From: Streptomyces roseochromogenus subsp. oscitans DS 12.976
GTDB lineage: Bacteria > Actinomycetota > Actinomycetes > Streptomycetales > Streptomycetaceae
DNA: 64,000 nt
Assembly (NCBI RefSeq): GCF_000497445.1
Contig: NZ_CM002285.1
Coordinates: 5,594,901 to 5,658,900, forward strand
Direction of reading: 5' to 3'
Made by a program: the position numbers and the translations under genes. Position 1 is the first letter of the stretch, and every line of letters begins with the position of its first letter. Shown piece after piece: positions 7,005 to 15,553 of this stretch. The notes under the pieces were generated by a model. That model worked only from the letters and a program-made list of their open reading frames with translations, was not told where the DNA came from and did not search any database.

Positions 7005-9353
7005 ATGACCAGTTCACGGACTCATCGGTACCCCGGAGAGGCGGCTGCCCGCCCAAGCTATCGACTGCACACCCTTGGATGGCGAGCATTCGAGGATCTC
7101 GCGTTGGACATCATGCGGGAGATCCTGGGGCCGACAGTAGTGAGCTTCGCTGAGACGGGCGACGGGGGGCGTGACGGCGCCTTCTACGGCGACTGGGAAC
7201 CGGGCCGAAGCCATCAGGCACCAGCCCCATTCGGGGAGGCTGAAGTAAACGGCCTGAAGGGCCCATTCGTCATCCAATGCAAATTCAAACAGAGCGAGTC
7301 GGAAACTCTGATGCCCTCAGAGGTGTCCGGCGAACTGAAGAAAGTGAGCAAGCTGGTCGGAGAAGGGGCCTGCTCAACCTATGTGCTCATGACCAACGCG
7401 CGCATCACAGCGGGCAGTGAATTGAAGATGCGCAAGGACTTCCAAGCCGCAGGAGCCAGGAACGTACTTATCTTGGGCGGCACTTGGATTGAGGAAATCA
7501 TCTCCAGCAGCCCAAACTTGCGTAGGAAAGTGCCGCGAATCTATGGCTTGGGTGACCTGACTCAGATCCTCGATGAAAGGAAGTACCACCAAGCGCATGC
7601 CCTTCTGTCATACCTCGGCGACGAAAACCTTGTCACCTTCGTGCGCACCAGGTTCTATGAGCAGGCTGTAGATTACTTGGATCGCCGGGGATTCGTTGTC
7701 TTGTCCGGTAGACCCGGGTCCGGAAAGTCCATCAGTGCAGCCGCCCTGGCGGTGGGTGCCATCGATGCTTACGGAAGCGCGGTCGTCAAGATTGATACCC
7801 CCGGGGAATTCAAGGACGCGTGGAACCCCCATGAGCCGGACCAGCTCTTCTGGGTGGATGACGCATTCGGCGTCTACAGGTTCGACACCCAGGCGACCGA
7901 AAAGTGGGGCCGCAGCATCGGCCTGGTTCAAACCGCGATCAAGCGCGGCGCTCGATTTGTCTTCACCAGCCGTGATTACATCCTCCAAGAGGCGCAGAGT
8001 CAGTTCACGGGCTCCGCGCGAGAGTTGCTCGACTGCCGGGTGAAGATCGCTCCAACTCACCTTGTTGTCGAAGAACGCGAGCAAATCCTCTACAACCACC
8101 TGAGATACGGCGATCAGTCTCGGAGCTTCCTCACGGAGATCAAGCCCCATCTATCGACCGCAGCGCGCTCTGCTCACTTCAGCCCGGAGCAAGCCCGAAG
8201 GCTCGGAAGTTCCTACTTGTCCTCCGGTCTTGAGGCTATCTCAGAGAAGAACCTGCTGGACTTCTTCGAGAACCCTATTGATCATCTCTGTGAAGTGCTT
8301 CGGGGGCTAGATCAAGACGCACTCGCCGCTCTGTGCCTGATCTACATGGCCGGCGGAGAGCTCAAATCTCCCCTGTCGCTGACACAGCGGGAGCTAGGGG
8401 TACTCGACCTCGTCGGGGGAACTAAAGCAAGCGTAGCCAAAGCACTCGCCCGCTTGGAAGGTTCCTTCCTGCTCAGGGTAAACACCCGCACAAGCCCGCG
8501 TTGGAAGTTCTATCACCCCAGTCTGGCGAACGCACTCGCAAAACACATTGGCCAAAATGCTGAACTTGTAGAAGTTTTCATCTCTGGTCTGACTCCGCGT
8601 GCGCTGTTCAGCCTCGTCGACTGTGGGAGCGATGAGAAGGACGAACGCGAGACTGTCGCTATCCCGGAAGTCTGCTATGACCTCCTCATCAACCGGATCT
8701 CGGAACTTCATGCATCTCATCATCTCTGTGACTCGCCGCGCTTCGTCGGGTTCCTTTCCTCCTGCAGCGCAAGCTTCCTCTACAGACTTGCCCACCTGAG
8801 AAGCGGCATCATCGGAAAGTTCACCACCGCAGACACGGTAGGCTTCGGCCCAAGCGGAATCACGCTCCTGGCGCGTCTTCACCAGGTAGGGCTCCTCGCA
8901 GAAGAAGAGCGGACCTCCGCCGTGTCCAGAATCATGGACAGCTCTACATCCACGTATGATCTGGAGGTCGACTACGACTGGGCTGAATCGTCTGCGACCG
9001 CCGACCTCTGTACCGCGTCAGAATACAGCCAGCTCCGCGAGCGAGTCCTCAGTGAAGTCATCCCCGAACTCGTAGAAGTGATTGACGACCCAGGGGCCAC
9101 GATCGAGTGGGAGTCAGAAGAGGACTGGCGCGAACTCGCCCGCCACTATGAAAACGCAGTGCGCGCCTACCGCAACGCCTACGGAGACCACCCCGATGGC
9201 GCCGCTGAGGTTGAGCACGCCGGCGAGCTGATCCACTCCCTCCTCTACTCGGCGCCCATGTGTGGGGGAGACTTTGAGGAGCAAGAGGACGAAGAAGCGG
9301 AGGTCGACGAGGATACAAGGCGGAGCATCTTCGATGACCTCGACACCGTGTGA
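7005..9353 (+). CDS. Mrr-like restriction endonuclease fused to STAND-type NTPase
   Basis: 782 residues. The N-terminal roughly 200 residues form an Mrr-type PD-(D/E)xK nuclease: helix LGWRAFEDLALDIM, catalytic GDGGRDG, then VIQCKFK supplying the Q-x-K end. A P-loop follows (VLSGRPGSGKS, near residue 240) with a Walker B-like LFWVDDAF, an arrangement seen in nSTAND3-type NTPases. A helical C-terminal half and an acidic tail close it. Nuclease-STAND fusions are typical phage sensors that degrade DNA on activation (compare Avs proteins). This one is shorter and has no obvious TPR sensor. ATG 7005 is chosen because the nuclease helix begins soon after. Codon use is less GC-biased than in its neighbours, which fits horizontal transfer. 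Confidence 0.72.
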   Translation: MTSSRTHRYPGEAAARPSYRLHTLGWRAFEDLALDIMREILGPTVVSFAETGDGGRDGAFYGDWEPGRSHQAPAPFGEAEVNGLKGPFVIQCKFKQSESETLMPSEVSGELKKVSKLVGEGACSTYVLMTNARITAGSELKMRKDFQAAGARNVLILGGTWIEEIISSSPNLRRKVPRIYGLGDLTQILDERKYHQAHALLSYLGDENLVTFVRTRFYEQAVDYLDRRGFVVLSGRPGSGKSISAAALAVGAIDAYGSAVVKIDTPGEFKDAWNPHEPDQLFWVDDAFGVYRFDTQATEKWGRSIGLVQTAIKRGARFVFTSRDYILQEAQSQFTGSARELLDCRVKIAPTHLVVEEREQILYNHLRYGDQSRSFLTEIKPHLSTAARSAHFSPEQARRLGSSYLSSGLEAISEKNLLDFFENPIDHLCEVLRGLDQDALAALCLIYMAGGELKSPLSLTQRELGVLDLVGGTKASVAKALARLEGSFLLRVNTRTSPRWKFYHPSLANALAKHIGQNAELVEVFISGLTPRALFSLVDCGSDEKDERETVAIPEVCYDLLINRISELHASHHLCDSPRFVGFLSSCSASFLYRLAHLRSGIIGKFTTADTVGFGPSGITLLARLHQVGLLAEEERTSAVSRIMDSSTSTYDLEVDYDWAESSATADLCTASEYSQLRERVLSEVIPELVEVIDDPGATIEWESEEDWRELARHYENAVRAYRNAYGDHPDGAAEVEHAGELIHSLLYSAPMCGGDFEEQEDEEAEVDEDTRRSIFDDLDTV

Positions 9354-9381
9354 ACTCGTGATCCTGCTCGTCATGCCGCGC

Positions 9382-9414
9382 GCCTTCTCGTCCACACACT
9401 GTGGACGAGAAGGC
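9382..9414. terminator. Bidirectional intrinsic terminator hairpin
   Basis: A perfect 15-bp stem (GCCTTCTCGTCCACA with its complement) closes a 3-base loop. It lies just after the nuclease-STAND gene and between it and the convergent lsr2 gene. U-runs are short, as usual in Streptomyces. Confidence 0.75.
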
Positions 9415-9619
9415 TTCCGTACGTATTGCCGCTGCGAGTTGAGGACAGCGAGGCTCGCCCGACAGTAGGGGCACCGCTTCCACTTCTTGTCCAGGCCACG
9501 CGACCGAAGAGTCGCGCTCACTCGCTTGGCCGGGAAGGTCGAGCCCCTAAGAGGTCCGCCCCCGCGCCGCATTGCGTGACGCTGCAGGCCGGTTACGGCC
9601 CTGCCTCTTTGCCGTCACC

Positions 9620-9991
9620 CTACGCAGCGGTGTGGACTGCGACGAATTGTTCCCGAACCGAACGTGGGATCCGTCCTCGTGCAGGCACCGCGATCTTCCG
9701 CTCCTTTGCCCACTTACGGATCTCGGCGGGATCCGGCTCGGCATCGCTGAACGTGGCAGCGGGAACTCGCTTCCGGGTGGGTGCCTTGCGAGACCTCGTC
9801 CTCCTGCCGGAAGATGTCCGGCGGGCAGCCTTCACGAAGGGGGAGAGCGTGGATTCGAGGGTCTCATATGAAGCCGCGCTGAGGTCTATTTCGTAGGAGA
9901 CGCCGTCGAGTTCAAATGAGCGTGTCTGGACGTCATCACCCCGCTCCTGGGTCAAGTCGTCCACGAAATAGGTCTCTACGTGCCTTGCCAT
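9620..9991 (-). CDS. lsr2: Lsr2-family nucleoid-associated protein
   Basis: 123 residues with the Lsr2 layout. An N-terminal dimerisation region begins ARHVETYFVDDLT and contains FELDGVSYEIDLS, then a basic linker (RRTSSGRRTRSRKAPTRKR), then a C-terminal DNA-binding domain ending in PDPAEIRKWAKE and VPARGRIPRSVREQF. That last segment holds the RGR minor-groove hook. Lsr2 bridges AT-rich DNA and silences foreign genes in actinobacteria. ATG 9991 is the conserved start. An extra copy next to a mobile region may silence or tune the acquired genes. Confidence 0.9.
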   Translation of the reverse strand: MARHVETYFVDDLTQERGDDVQTRSFELDGVSYEIDLSAASYETLESTLSPFVKAARRTSSGRRTRSRKAPTRKRVPAATFSDAEPDPAEIRKWAKERKIAVPARGRIPRSVREQFVAVHTAA

Positions 9992-10107
9992 GTCTCTCCT
10001 TCCGTTCCGCGACGGAGACATTACATGACATCGGTAAGCAGGTGAAAATCGGAATGTGGCCCGAGAGGAATATGGGAGGTGTTGCTAACGAGTATCTAAG
10101 ACGTGGC

Positions 10108-10899
10108 CTATTTGATTCCTTGTATGCCGTGACCAGTGGCATCGAGGGTGTGCTGATCGACAGCATCGAGGAGGGTCAGCAGGGGGCCGTTGTCTAGATG
10201 GGCTTGCACGCCGTGTTCGGTAAGTAGGTCTTGCAGGGCGACGGTGTAGTACCGGATGGCGGCGATGATCGCCGCGGGATCGTAGGGGGCTGGGGCGGCT
10301 GCCAGGCGCGCCGCCCAGGCGTCATATCGGGTGCCACCGTGTCGATGGTGGGTGGTGCTCTTGGCCTGGTCGCGGAGCACCATCCCAACGACCAGGATGT
10401 GACGGGCTAGGCCAAGGGCCAAATGTGCGCCGATCAGTACATCCCTGCGTGCCGCCTTGCATGCGGCCAGTACGGCGTCGAATCGGAAGTCGTTGACCAG
10501 AGGATCGATCACACCGTTCACGTCCCTGGGTGGCGAGGTACTCGCCGCGCCTGGGTGGTGCTGGGCCGCGTCCAATACGGTGAGATCCAGTCGGCGCAGG
10601 TCACACAACACCAGTCGGACTGTATATCGGTTGGTGTCTCCGCTACGGTTCGCGGCGAACACCGGCGCATGGTGCTCAGCGATCTCCTGGACCACATCCT
10701 CAGCGACCGCAAGCGGCTCACGGGCTGTGATCAGCACATCAAGATCAGACCACTGGTCCAGTGTCTCCGCGCAGCCGCCGGCTGATCCGTGGACGCGCAT
10801 CTCGCGGATGCGTCCGTCCAGGGTCGAGAACTCGGCGAGCGCCGAGGCGAGTGTGCGCTGCCAGCCAGCTGCGGGTAGTTGGGAGTGCCCTCCTGTCAT
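10108..10899 (-). CDS. Nucleotidyltransferase (Pol beta fold)
   Basis: 263 residues. The N-terminal third has the HGSAGG...WSDLDVLI pattern (residues about 38-57), which is the G-S-x(n)-S-D-[LI]-D motif of DNA polymerase beta-type nucleotidyltransferases such as KNTase, AadA and MNT. The C-terminal part is helical (ARRDVLIGAHLALGLARHIL). It could modify an aminoglycoside or other small molecule, a tRNA or a protein; no resistance-enzyme signature is strong enough to choose. It is downstream of and on the same strand as nothing obvious. Confidence 0.7.
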   Translation of the reverse strand: MTGGHSQLPAAGWQRTLASALAEFSTLDGRIREMRVHGSAGGCAETLDQWSDLDVLITAREPLAVAEDVVQEIAEHHAPVFAANRSGDTNRYTVRLVLCDLRRLDLTVLDAAQHHPGAASTSPPRDVNGVIDPLVNDFRFDAVLAACKAARRDVLIGAHLALGLARHILVVGMVLRDQAKSTTHHRHGGTRYDAWAARLAAAPAPYDPAAIIAAIRYYTVALQDLLTEHGVQAHLDNGPLLTLLDAVDQHTLDATGHGIQGIK

Positions 10900-11036
10900 G
10901 GACCATAGGCTGACACACGCGGGGGAACGGCGAGGCTGGCGCGAGCAGGAGTGGTCATCTTGGACTCGGGAGTCTCTCCGGTCAGGTGCAGCATGCGGTG
11001 CGCGGAATGTGCGCGGGTCGGCGAGCGAGTGACATC

Positions 11037-11855
11037 ATGTACGAAATGACGACGAACCCGTTTCATAGCGTCACGCACGTTGCGACGCTCGGAGCCGCTC
11101 TCGACCGGTTGGGCACCGTCTTCCAGAGGTTCGAAGCGCAGGACTCTGGCTGCATCTCATACGGACTGCTGGCATCAGGGCAACGTTGGTTCGTGAAAGG
11201 CGCTTCGACGCCGCAGGGGATCTCCTCCTTGCGGCGGGCGGTCTCGTTTCACCAAAGCGTCTCACACCAGGCCATCGTCCCCCTGATGAATTCCTTCACC
11301 ACAGAGGACGGCCTTGTGCTGGTCTACCCATGGATGAGTGGAGAGGTTCTCTATCATCCGACCCTCTCACGCCAGGGGGGTCGGGCAGCCCCGGACAGCC
11401 CGATGGCACGGTTCAGGGCCCAGCCCCTTCCCCTAATTCATGCCGCGCTGGAATGCATCCTCTCTGCCCATCTGGCTGTGGAGGAGGCCGGATTTGTCGC
11501 AGTCGACTTCTATGACGGATGCATGTTGTACGACTTCGACGAGCACCGCGTGGTGCTGTGCGACTTGGACGAATACCGGGCGGGCCCCTTCGTTCTGGAG
11601 GTGGACCGGCTGCCCGGGTCGATGCGTTATATGGCGCCAGAGGAGTTCGTGCGCGGATCGCTGATCGACATCCGGACAACAGTGTTCGCTCTGGGGCGGG
11701 CACTCCGCCTCCTTTTGGACGCTGGCGACCAGGAGAAGGAATGGCGCGGGACACCCGAGCAGTTGGAGGTCGTCAGGACTGCGACTGCCACCGATCCAGA
11801 GCGCCGGTTCCCATCCGTCCGGTCACTCGTCGGCGCCTGGCAGACGGCAGCCTGA
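11037..11855 (+). CDS. Protein kinase-like protein, divergent catalytic site
   Basis: 272 residues with a kinase-fold outline: a strand with a conserved Lys (RWFVKGAS), a hinge (LVYPWMSGE), a catalytic-loop equivalent AVDFYDGCMLYDF and a metal-binding loop VVLCDLDEY in place of DFG. The RYMAPEEF motif after it resembles the kinase APE segment. The usual HRD is VDF and the Asn of the loop is Cys, so this may be an altered kinase or pseudokinase. An ATG at 11046 is an alternative start. It is plus-strand, next to the phage connector gene. Confidence 0.6.
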   Translation: MYEMTTNPFHSVTHVATLGAALDRLGTVFQRFEAQDSGCISYGLLASGQRWFVKGASTPQGISSLRRAVSFHQSVSHQAIVPLMNSFTTEDGLVLVYPWMSGEVLYHPTLSRQGGRAAPDSPMARFRAQPLPLIHAALECILSAHLAVEEAGFVAVDFYDGCMLYDFDEHRVVLCDLDEYRAGPFVLEVDRLPGSMRYMAPEEFVRGSLIDIRTTVFALGRALRLLLDAGDQEKEWRGTPEQLEVVRTATATDPERRFPSVRSLVGAWQTAA

Positions 11856-11912
11856 CCTCGGAGTGTGCGCCCCCCTACAACGCCAGCTTCTCGATCACAA
11901 CGCCCGACGCGT

Positions 11913-12239
11913 CTATCGACGGGGTCGAGAAAACAACTGCACGGTCGTAAGCAAGCTGTGGCTGGGTCTGGATGGGTCATCGGGAGCATCCGCGGCATTG
12001 ATGTGGGCGGCGCGCCTCTCCAACGCGGCGACGTTGGCCGAGTTATCAATCGTCACCACGCCGTTGACGGTGACCTTCAACGGCTCGGCAACGAGCACAG
12101 CGATGCGCTCTTGCACTACTTCGAGAGCGACCGCTCGGGCGGAACCGAGACGCTCATATCGGCTGGTGAGGTCCGTCGTGTCTACATCGGGTCCGAGCTG
12201 GGCTTGAAGCCAGCGCAGTACGTCGCTGTGCACAGTCAT
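11913..12239 (-). CDS. Putative phage head-tail connector protein
   Basis: 108 residues, starting MTVHSDVLRWLQ. It is small, helical and rich in charged residues, and sits directly downstream of the capsid genes, the usual place for a head-tail connector or adaptor in tailed phages. The assignment rests mostly on position and size. A terminator-like hairpin separates it from the capsid operon. No recognisable tail gene follows; the next gene leftward is the plus-strand kinase-like gene. Confidence 0.45.
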   Translation of the reverse strand: MTVHSDVLRWLQAQLGPDVDTTDLTSRYERLGSARAVALEVVQERIAVLVAEPLKVTVNGVVTIDNSANVAALERRAAHINAADAPDDPSRPSHSLLTTVQLFSRPRR

Positions 12240-12255
12240 TCCTGGAAAGTCGAGG

Positions 12256-12287
12256 GTGGGGAGCAGCGTGAGTGCTGCTCCCCACCG
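12256..12287 (-). terminator. Hairpin after the capsid operon
   Basis: A perfect 13-bp stem (GGTGGGGAGCAGC and its complement) encloses a 6-base loop. It follows the stop of the 68-aa gene at 12298 and precedes the connector gene, the common location for a partial terminator that keeps capsid expression high. Confidence 0.7.
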
Positions 12288-12297
12288 CTGAGTGGGG

Positions 12298-12504
12298 TTA
12301 CTGAGCGGCTTTCGACTTACGGGTGCTCGTTCGGCCTGAGCCGGGAGTCTCGGCCTGCCAGCACCGCGGATTGGTGATCTGCTCGGCGATCGCCGGGTCA
12401 GTAACCTCGATGCCGGCTTCCAGTACGAGCGGAACTCGCTCGACAGGATCGAGTACATGCACGGTCGCGGCGAGGATGCCCCTGGTGGAGCTGTTGGTGC
12501 TCAC
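12298..12504 (-). CDS. Small phage structural-region protein
   Basis: A 68-residue protein whose start overlaps the capsid gene stop by four bases (ATGA), so it is translated from the capsid mRNA. It has a short beta-rich part (ILAATVHVLDPVERVPLVLE), a Trp-containing motif NPRCWQ and a basic Ser/Lys tail. Similar small genes often lie behind capsid genes in actinophages. Function unknown. Confidence 0.65.
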   Translation of the reverse strand: MSTNSSTRGILAATVHVLDPVERVPLVLEAGIEVTDPAIAEQITNPRCWQAETPGSGRTSTRKSKAAQ

Positions 12505-13550
12505 AGGACGGTCGCCGTGATGTGGCAGTCCGGCGCGTACAGGACCGGCATTGCGGCAGCAGCGCCCTTGGTCCAGATCTGCACCGGGTCGTCCTCGGCG
12601 TCACGAGTGATCACGATGCCCGGGGCGTCCTCGCGCTCGATCTGCGGGTTCGTGCCCCGGGACAGGGCGAGCGACTCGGTCGTGGTGCCGTACTGCGTCT
12701 GGCCCCACTTCGCCCGGTCCGGCGGAAGCATGATCCACCGGTCCTCCGGCAGGACCCGCTTCGACACATCGTCCTGCCACACCTGCGCCTTGTAGAGAGT
12801 CACCGGCGGCAGCCCATACGTGCCGCGCACCGAATTGACCTGCTCCGGGTTCAGGGTCGCCGTCGGTGTCTGGCCGCCTGCCGGGGTGCCGTAGTAGGCC
12901 GCCCGGTAGGCGCCATTCGACGCCAGGTGAGACCACGCCTTCCGCGAGGTCACCACCATCTCCGGCGCCGGAGCGCCGATGGAGTCGAGATAGTCGATCC
13001 ACCGCAACTCGTCTGCGATCGGGTCCGCGTCCGGGGCGCTCCACGGCTTCGGAGCGGTCGGCATGTTCGCCGCGGGCACGCCGTAGTCGACTTCGACGGT
13101 CAGGCCGTTCTCTCCAGCCAGGGTGAACTTGCCGTCGACCAGGACGTCACCTGCCGCCAGTTCCAGGCGGGAGCGGATGGCCTCGACGTGCCTTTCGGTG
13201 TCGTCGTAGAGCAGTTCGATCAGCCGGTCCTCGTCCGCGCCGCGTGTCGCATCGAGGAGAAGCTGTTCCATCTCGCCGACGAGGAGCTTCTGGCCCAGTG
13301 CCGGCAGGGTGCCCTCGGTCTGCGTGGACTCGGCCTGGCGCTTCGCGAACGGCACGCTGGCGTCGTACGCGCGGTAGGACGCGGCATTGACGCGACGCTT
13401 GGACTGTCGCACCCGCCACTTCACGTCCTGGACCTTGGCTTCGGCGAAGACACTCTGGGTGAGCAGGAAGTCCGCGGGGGTCGGGATCGACCGGGCGTAG
13501 ACGGTCAGGTCCGCGACGGAGACGTTCTTGAGGAGGTCGGCGACGCTCAC
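12501..13550 (-). CDS. Phage major capsid protein (gpE family)
   Basis: 349 residues matching the lambda gpE-type major capsid family (HK97 fold) in length and layout. The N-terminal helix carries an LTVYARSIPTPADFLLTQ segment, a central part contains FTLAGENGLTVEVDYGVP, and the protein ends with a beta-rich domain (PGIVITRDAEDDPVQIWTKG). It forms the procapsid shell with the scaffold and is stabilised by the adjacent decoration protein. It overlaps the preceding gene by four bases, giving a scaffold-decoration-capsid order typical of siphoviruses. Confidence 0.85.
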   Translation of the reverse strand: MSVADLLKNVSVADLTVYARSIPTPADFLLTQSVFAEAKVQDVKWRVRQSKRRVNAASYRAYDASVPFAKRQAESTQTEGTLPALGQKLLVGEMEQLLLDATRGADEDRLIELLYDDTERHVEAIRSRLELAAGDVLVDGKFTLAGENGLTVEVDYGVPAANMPTAPKPWSAPDADPIADELRWIDYLDSIGAPAPEMVVTSRKAWSHLASNGAYRAAYYGTPAGGQTPTATLNPEQVNSVRGTYGLPPVTLYKAQVWQDDVSKRVLPEDRWIMLPPDRAKWGQTQYGTTTESLALSRGTNPQIEREDAPGIVITRDAEDDPVQIWTKGAAAAMPVLYAPDCHITATVL

Positions 13551-13975
13551 GCGCTCACCGCCTCAAGAAACCGGATCTGTGCGCCGGCCGGGCTAGGGGC
13601 GATCTTCGACGGGTCGATGCCGCCGGGGATCTTCGCCGCCTTCACCGTGCCGTGCCAGAACAGCGCCGCGGGAACCTTGGTCGTGCCGGGCGTGAACGGG
13701 GCCTCGGCGTAGACGAGGCCGGCGAAGACTTCCCGGCCGTCCTTCGCGGCAGGATCGTATGCGCCGAACAGGCCGGAGGCGGTGATGCGGCCGACCGGGA
13801 CACCGGAGCGTACGTAGCCGTGCGGCTGGCCCGCGGTCGTTTCGACGTAGTGGGTGTCCTTGGTCAGCTTCTGCAGGTCGAGAGTGATGGTCTCCGTGGA
13901 GTCGGTGCCGTGCCGGGAGGCGAGCCAGTCCCGGTTCGCAGTCATGGTGACGGAGGTGGTGTACGGCTGGATCAA
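13547..13975 (-). CDS. Phage head decoration protein (gpD-like)
   Basis: 142 residues, immediately upstream of and overlapping the capsid gene. The middle segment (VPVGRITASGLFGAYDPAAK followed by REVFAGLVYAE) is the lambda gpD/Hdpd decoration pattern: a conserved P-x-G-R/K-[IV] turn, then a strand leading to G-[LI]. I place the start at TTG 13975 because AGGAG lies eight bases upstream; an ATG further in (13945) is possible. It should bind at capsid three-fold axes. Confidence 0.8.
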   Translation of the reverse strand: MIQPYTTSVTMTANRDWLASRHGTDSTETITLDLQKLTKDTHYVETTAGQPHGYVRSGVPVGRITASGLFGAYDPAAKDGREVFAGLVYAEAPFTPGTTKVPAALFWHGTVKAAKIPGGIDPSKIAPSPAGAQIRFLEAVSA

Positions 13976-14089
13976 GCCGCTTCTCCTGGTGGTGCAAGGG
14001 GGCGGTCGCGCACTCACCGGCGGTGGCGCGGTCCACGAGGAGAAGTCGGGGCGTGGTCCCCAACACGGCTGACCGTGCGTTCCGTTGGA

Positions 14090-14761
14090 TTAGGCGGTAG
14101 GCGGGATGTGCCCTCGACGGCGGGCCATCTGGAGGCCGGCAGATCCCAGGTCGCGTTCCGCACCACTGGGGCGCGGCGGAGGCACGGACGCGGGCGCACC
14201 GCCCGGAGCAGCCGGAACTCGGCCGTCTGCCGGGCGAGCGCCGAACAGTTCCGGGCGGCGGGACTTCAGTTCTTCTGCCGCCTCCCGCAGCACGGCAGCA
14301 TCGGCGTCGTCCGGGGCACGCAGGAGCGCGATGGCGTCATCCAGGTCGGCGCCGGTTGCGCCGAAACCGGCAAGGACCGCACGGCAGGTGGCCTCCCGCT
14401 CACGAGCGACGGCAGCAGCTTCACGGGCAGCGGCTGCCTTCTCGCGCTCGGCGATCTCCTGTTCACGGCGCTCCGCATCGGTGAGGCGCTGCTCCTCCGC
14501 CTGGCGCTGGACGCTGACGTACTCCTCTAGAGCAGCCGCGTTAGAGAAGCCCAGCCGCTCCATCAGGCCACGGACAGCCGCCCGGCCACCCTGGTCCTTC
14601 TCTCGAGCCATGAGCGTGTTCAGCTGCTTCTGGCTGAGGGTGACCTGGACCTCGTTGTTCGACGCGTCCTCGGAGGAGGCACCGAGGACGGGATAGATCG
14701 GACGACCGTCCCCTCGGTGGCCGACAGGAACTCGAGGATCAGGCAGGGTGCGGGTCATCAA
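14090..14761 (-). CDS. Phage scaffolding protein
   Basis: 223 residues. The middle third is a long Glu/Ala/Arg-rich coiled coil (AERREQEIAEREKAAAAREA and onward), flanked by a short N-terminal segment and a Pro/Gly-rich, basic C-terminus. This composition and the position directly before decoration and capsid genes identify a scaffold that guides procapsid assembly. It is followed by about 110 bp before the decoration gene. Confidence 0.75.
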   Translation of the reverse strand: MMTRTLPDPRVPVGHRGDGRPIYPVLGASSEDASNNEVQVTLSQKQLNTLMAREKDQGGRAAVRGLMERLGFSNAAALEEYVSVQRQAEEQRLTDAERREQEIAEREKAAAAREAAAVAREREATCRAVLAGFGATGADLDDAIALLRAPDDADAAVLREAAEELKSRRPELFGARPADGRVPAAPGGAPASVPPPRPSGAERDLGSAGLQMARRRGHIPPTA

Positions 14762-14882
14762 GTGGTGTTGCTCCCACGACGGCCCCGCGCCATGGCCGAG
14801 TCTACGTACGCCAAGGCCCGGCTCTTTGTGGCGGCGGATGGAAGGTGTCGCTGGAGCGGTTCCGCCCGCTCTGGTCGAGCGC

Positions 14883-14910
14883 AGGTTGATCTTTCTGTGA
14901 AGATCAACCT
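14883..14910. repeat. Perfect inverted repeat abutting a start codon
   Basis: AGGTTGATCTT (14883-14893), a 6-base spacer, and its exact complement (14900-14910) end directly at the ATG of the next gene. As RNA it would form an 11-bp hairpin with no room for a Shine-Dalgarno sequence. As DNA it has the form of a dimeric repressor operator. Confidence 0.6.
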
Positions 14911-15438
14911 ATGTCTAGAACGTCAGCATCTAATGGGATCTCTTCTCGTATGGCTGCAGCGAAGGGCCTCGGACGGACCGCCTGCGCTGGTGTCACGATG
15001 TGGGCGGTCGTTGCGGTGGTTCCTGCGGCGGGAGGGCTCGGGCTGTGGATGTGGGAGCCGGGGAAGGATCGAAGCCCGTTCACGGCCACAGTTGCTGGAG
15101 TTTCACCCTTGGCCGAGCGGGCGGATGCCGGCGAGGTCTGTACGCCCAAGCTCGCAGGCCAAGCAGTGGTCATCTACGACGCCTCGGGCAAGAGGGAGTT
15201 GGCCTCTGGTGTCGAGCCGAGCGAGGGTGAGGTACTGCCTTCATCGCATGGGGACACGGCTGGTTGGTGCTTCCACGCGACGCAGGTACAGCAGCTCCCG
15301 GGCGGCGAGGGCACCTACAAGGTCCAAATCGGCGGCGGGAACATCGTGACCATCGACGAGGACCAGTTGCGCGCCTCGATTGCTCACCAACGCGAGGTGA
15401 TGATGAACAGGACACTGTTGTCCAACGAGGACGTCTGA
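14911..15438 (+). CDS. Membrane-anchored protein of unknown function
   Basis: 175 residues with one N-terminal membrane segment (TMWAVVAVVPAAGGLGLWMW, about residues 29-48) after a short basic stretch, then an extracytoplasmic domain with only two Cys and a helical end (EDQLRASIAHQREVMM). It is on the opposite strand to the head genes, inserted between scaffold and portal together with the methyltransferase, so it is probably cargo. An internal ATG at 14950 is an alternative start that would leave the hairpin in the leader. I do not recognise a family. Confidence 0.6.
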   Translation: MSRTSASNGISSRMAAAKGLGRTACAGVTMWAVVAVVPAAGGLGLWMWEPGKDRSPFTATVAGVSPLAERADAGEVCTPKLAGQAVVIYDASGKRELASGVEPSEGEVLPSSHGDTAGWCFHATQVQQLPGGEGTYKVQIGGGNIVTIDEDQLRASIAHQREVMMNRTLLSNEDV

Positions 15439-15553
15439 GCAGTGCCGACAACGGGCATGAGCGCGTCATGGCGTGAAGATCCACTTTCTACACGCAGCGG
15501 ACGCCTCATGCCTCTAAGTTGTGGGTGACAACTGGCTAACTCGGGGAGCCCCT

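Noticed and set aside
6653..7006. 117-codon minus frame as a transposase remnant
   Set aside because: No transposase motif, terminal repeats or target duplication can be seen.
9114..9572. 152-codon minus frame with a CPYC motif between the nuclease-STAND and lsr2 genes
   Set aside because: Most of it is antisense to the STAND gene and crosses a strong terminator; no family recognised.
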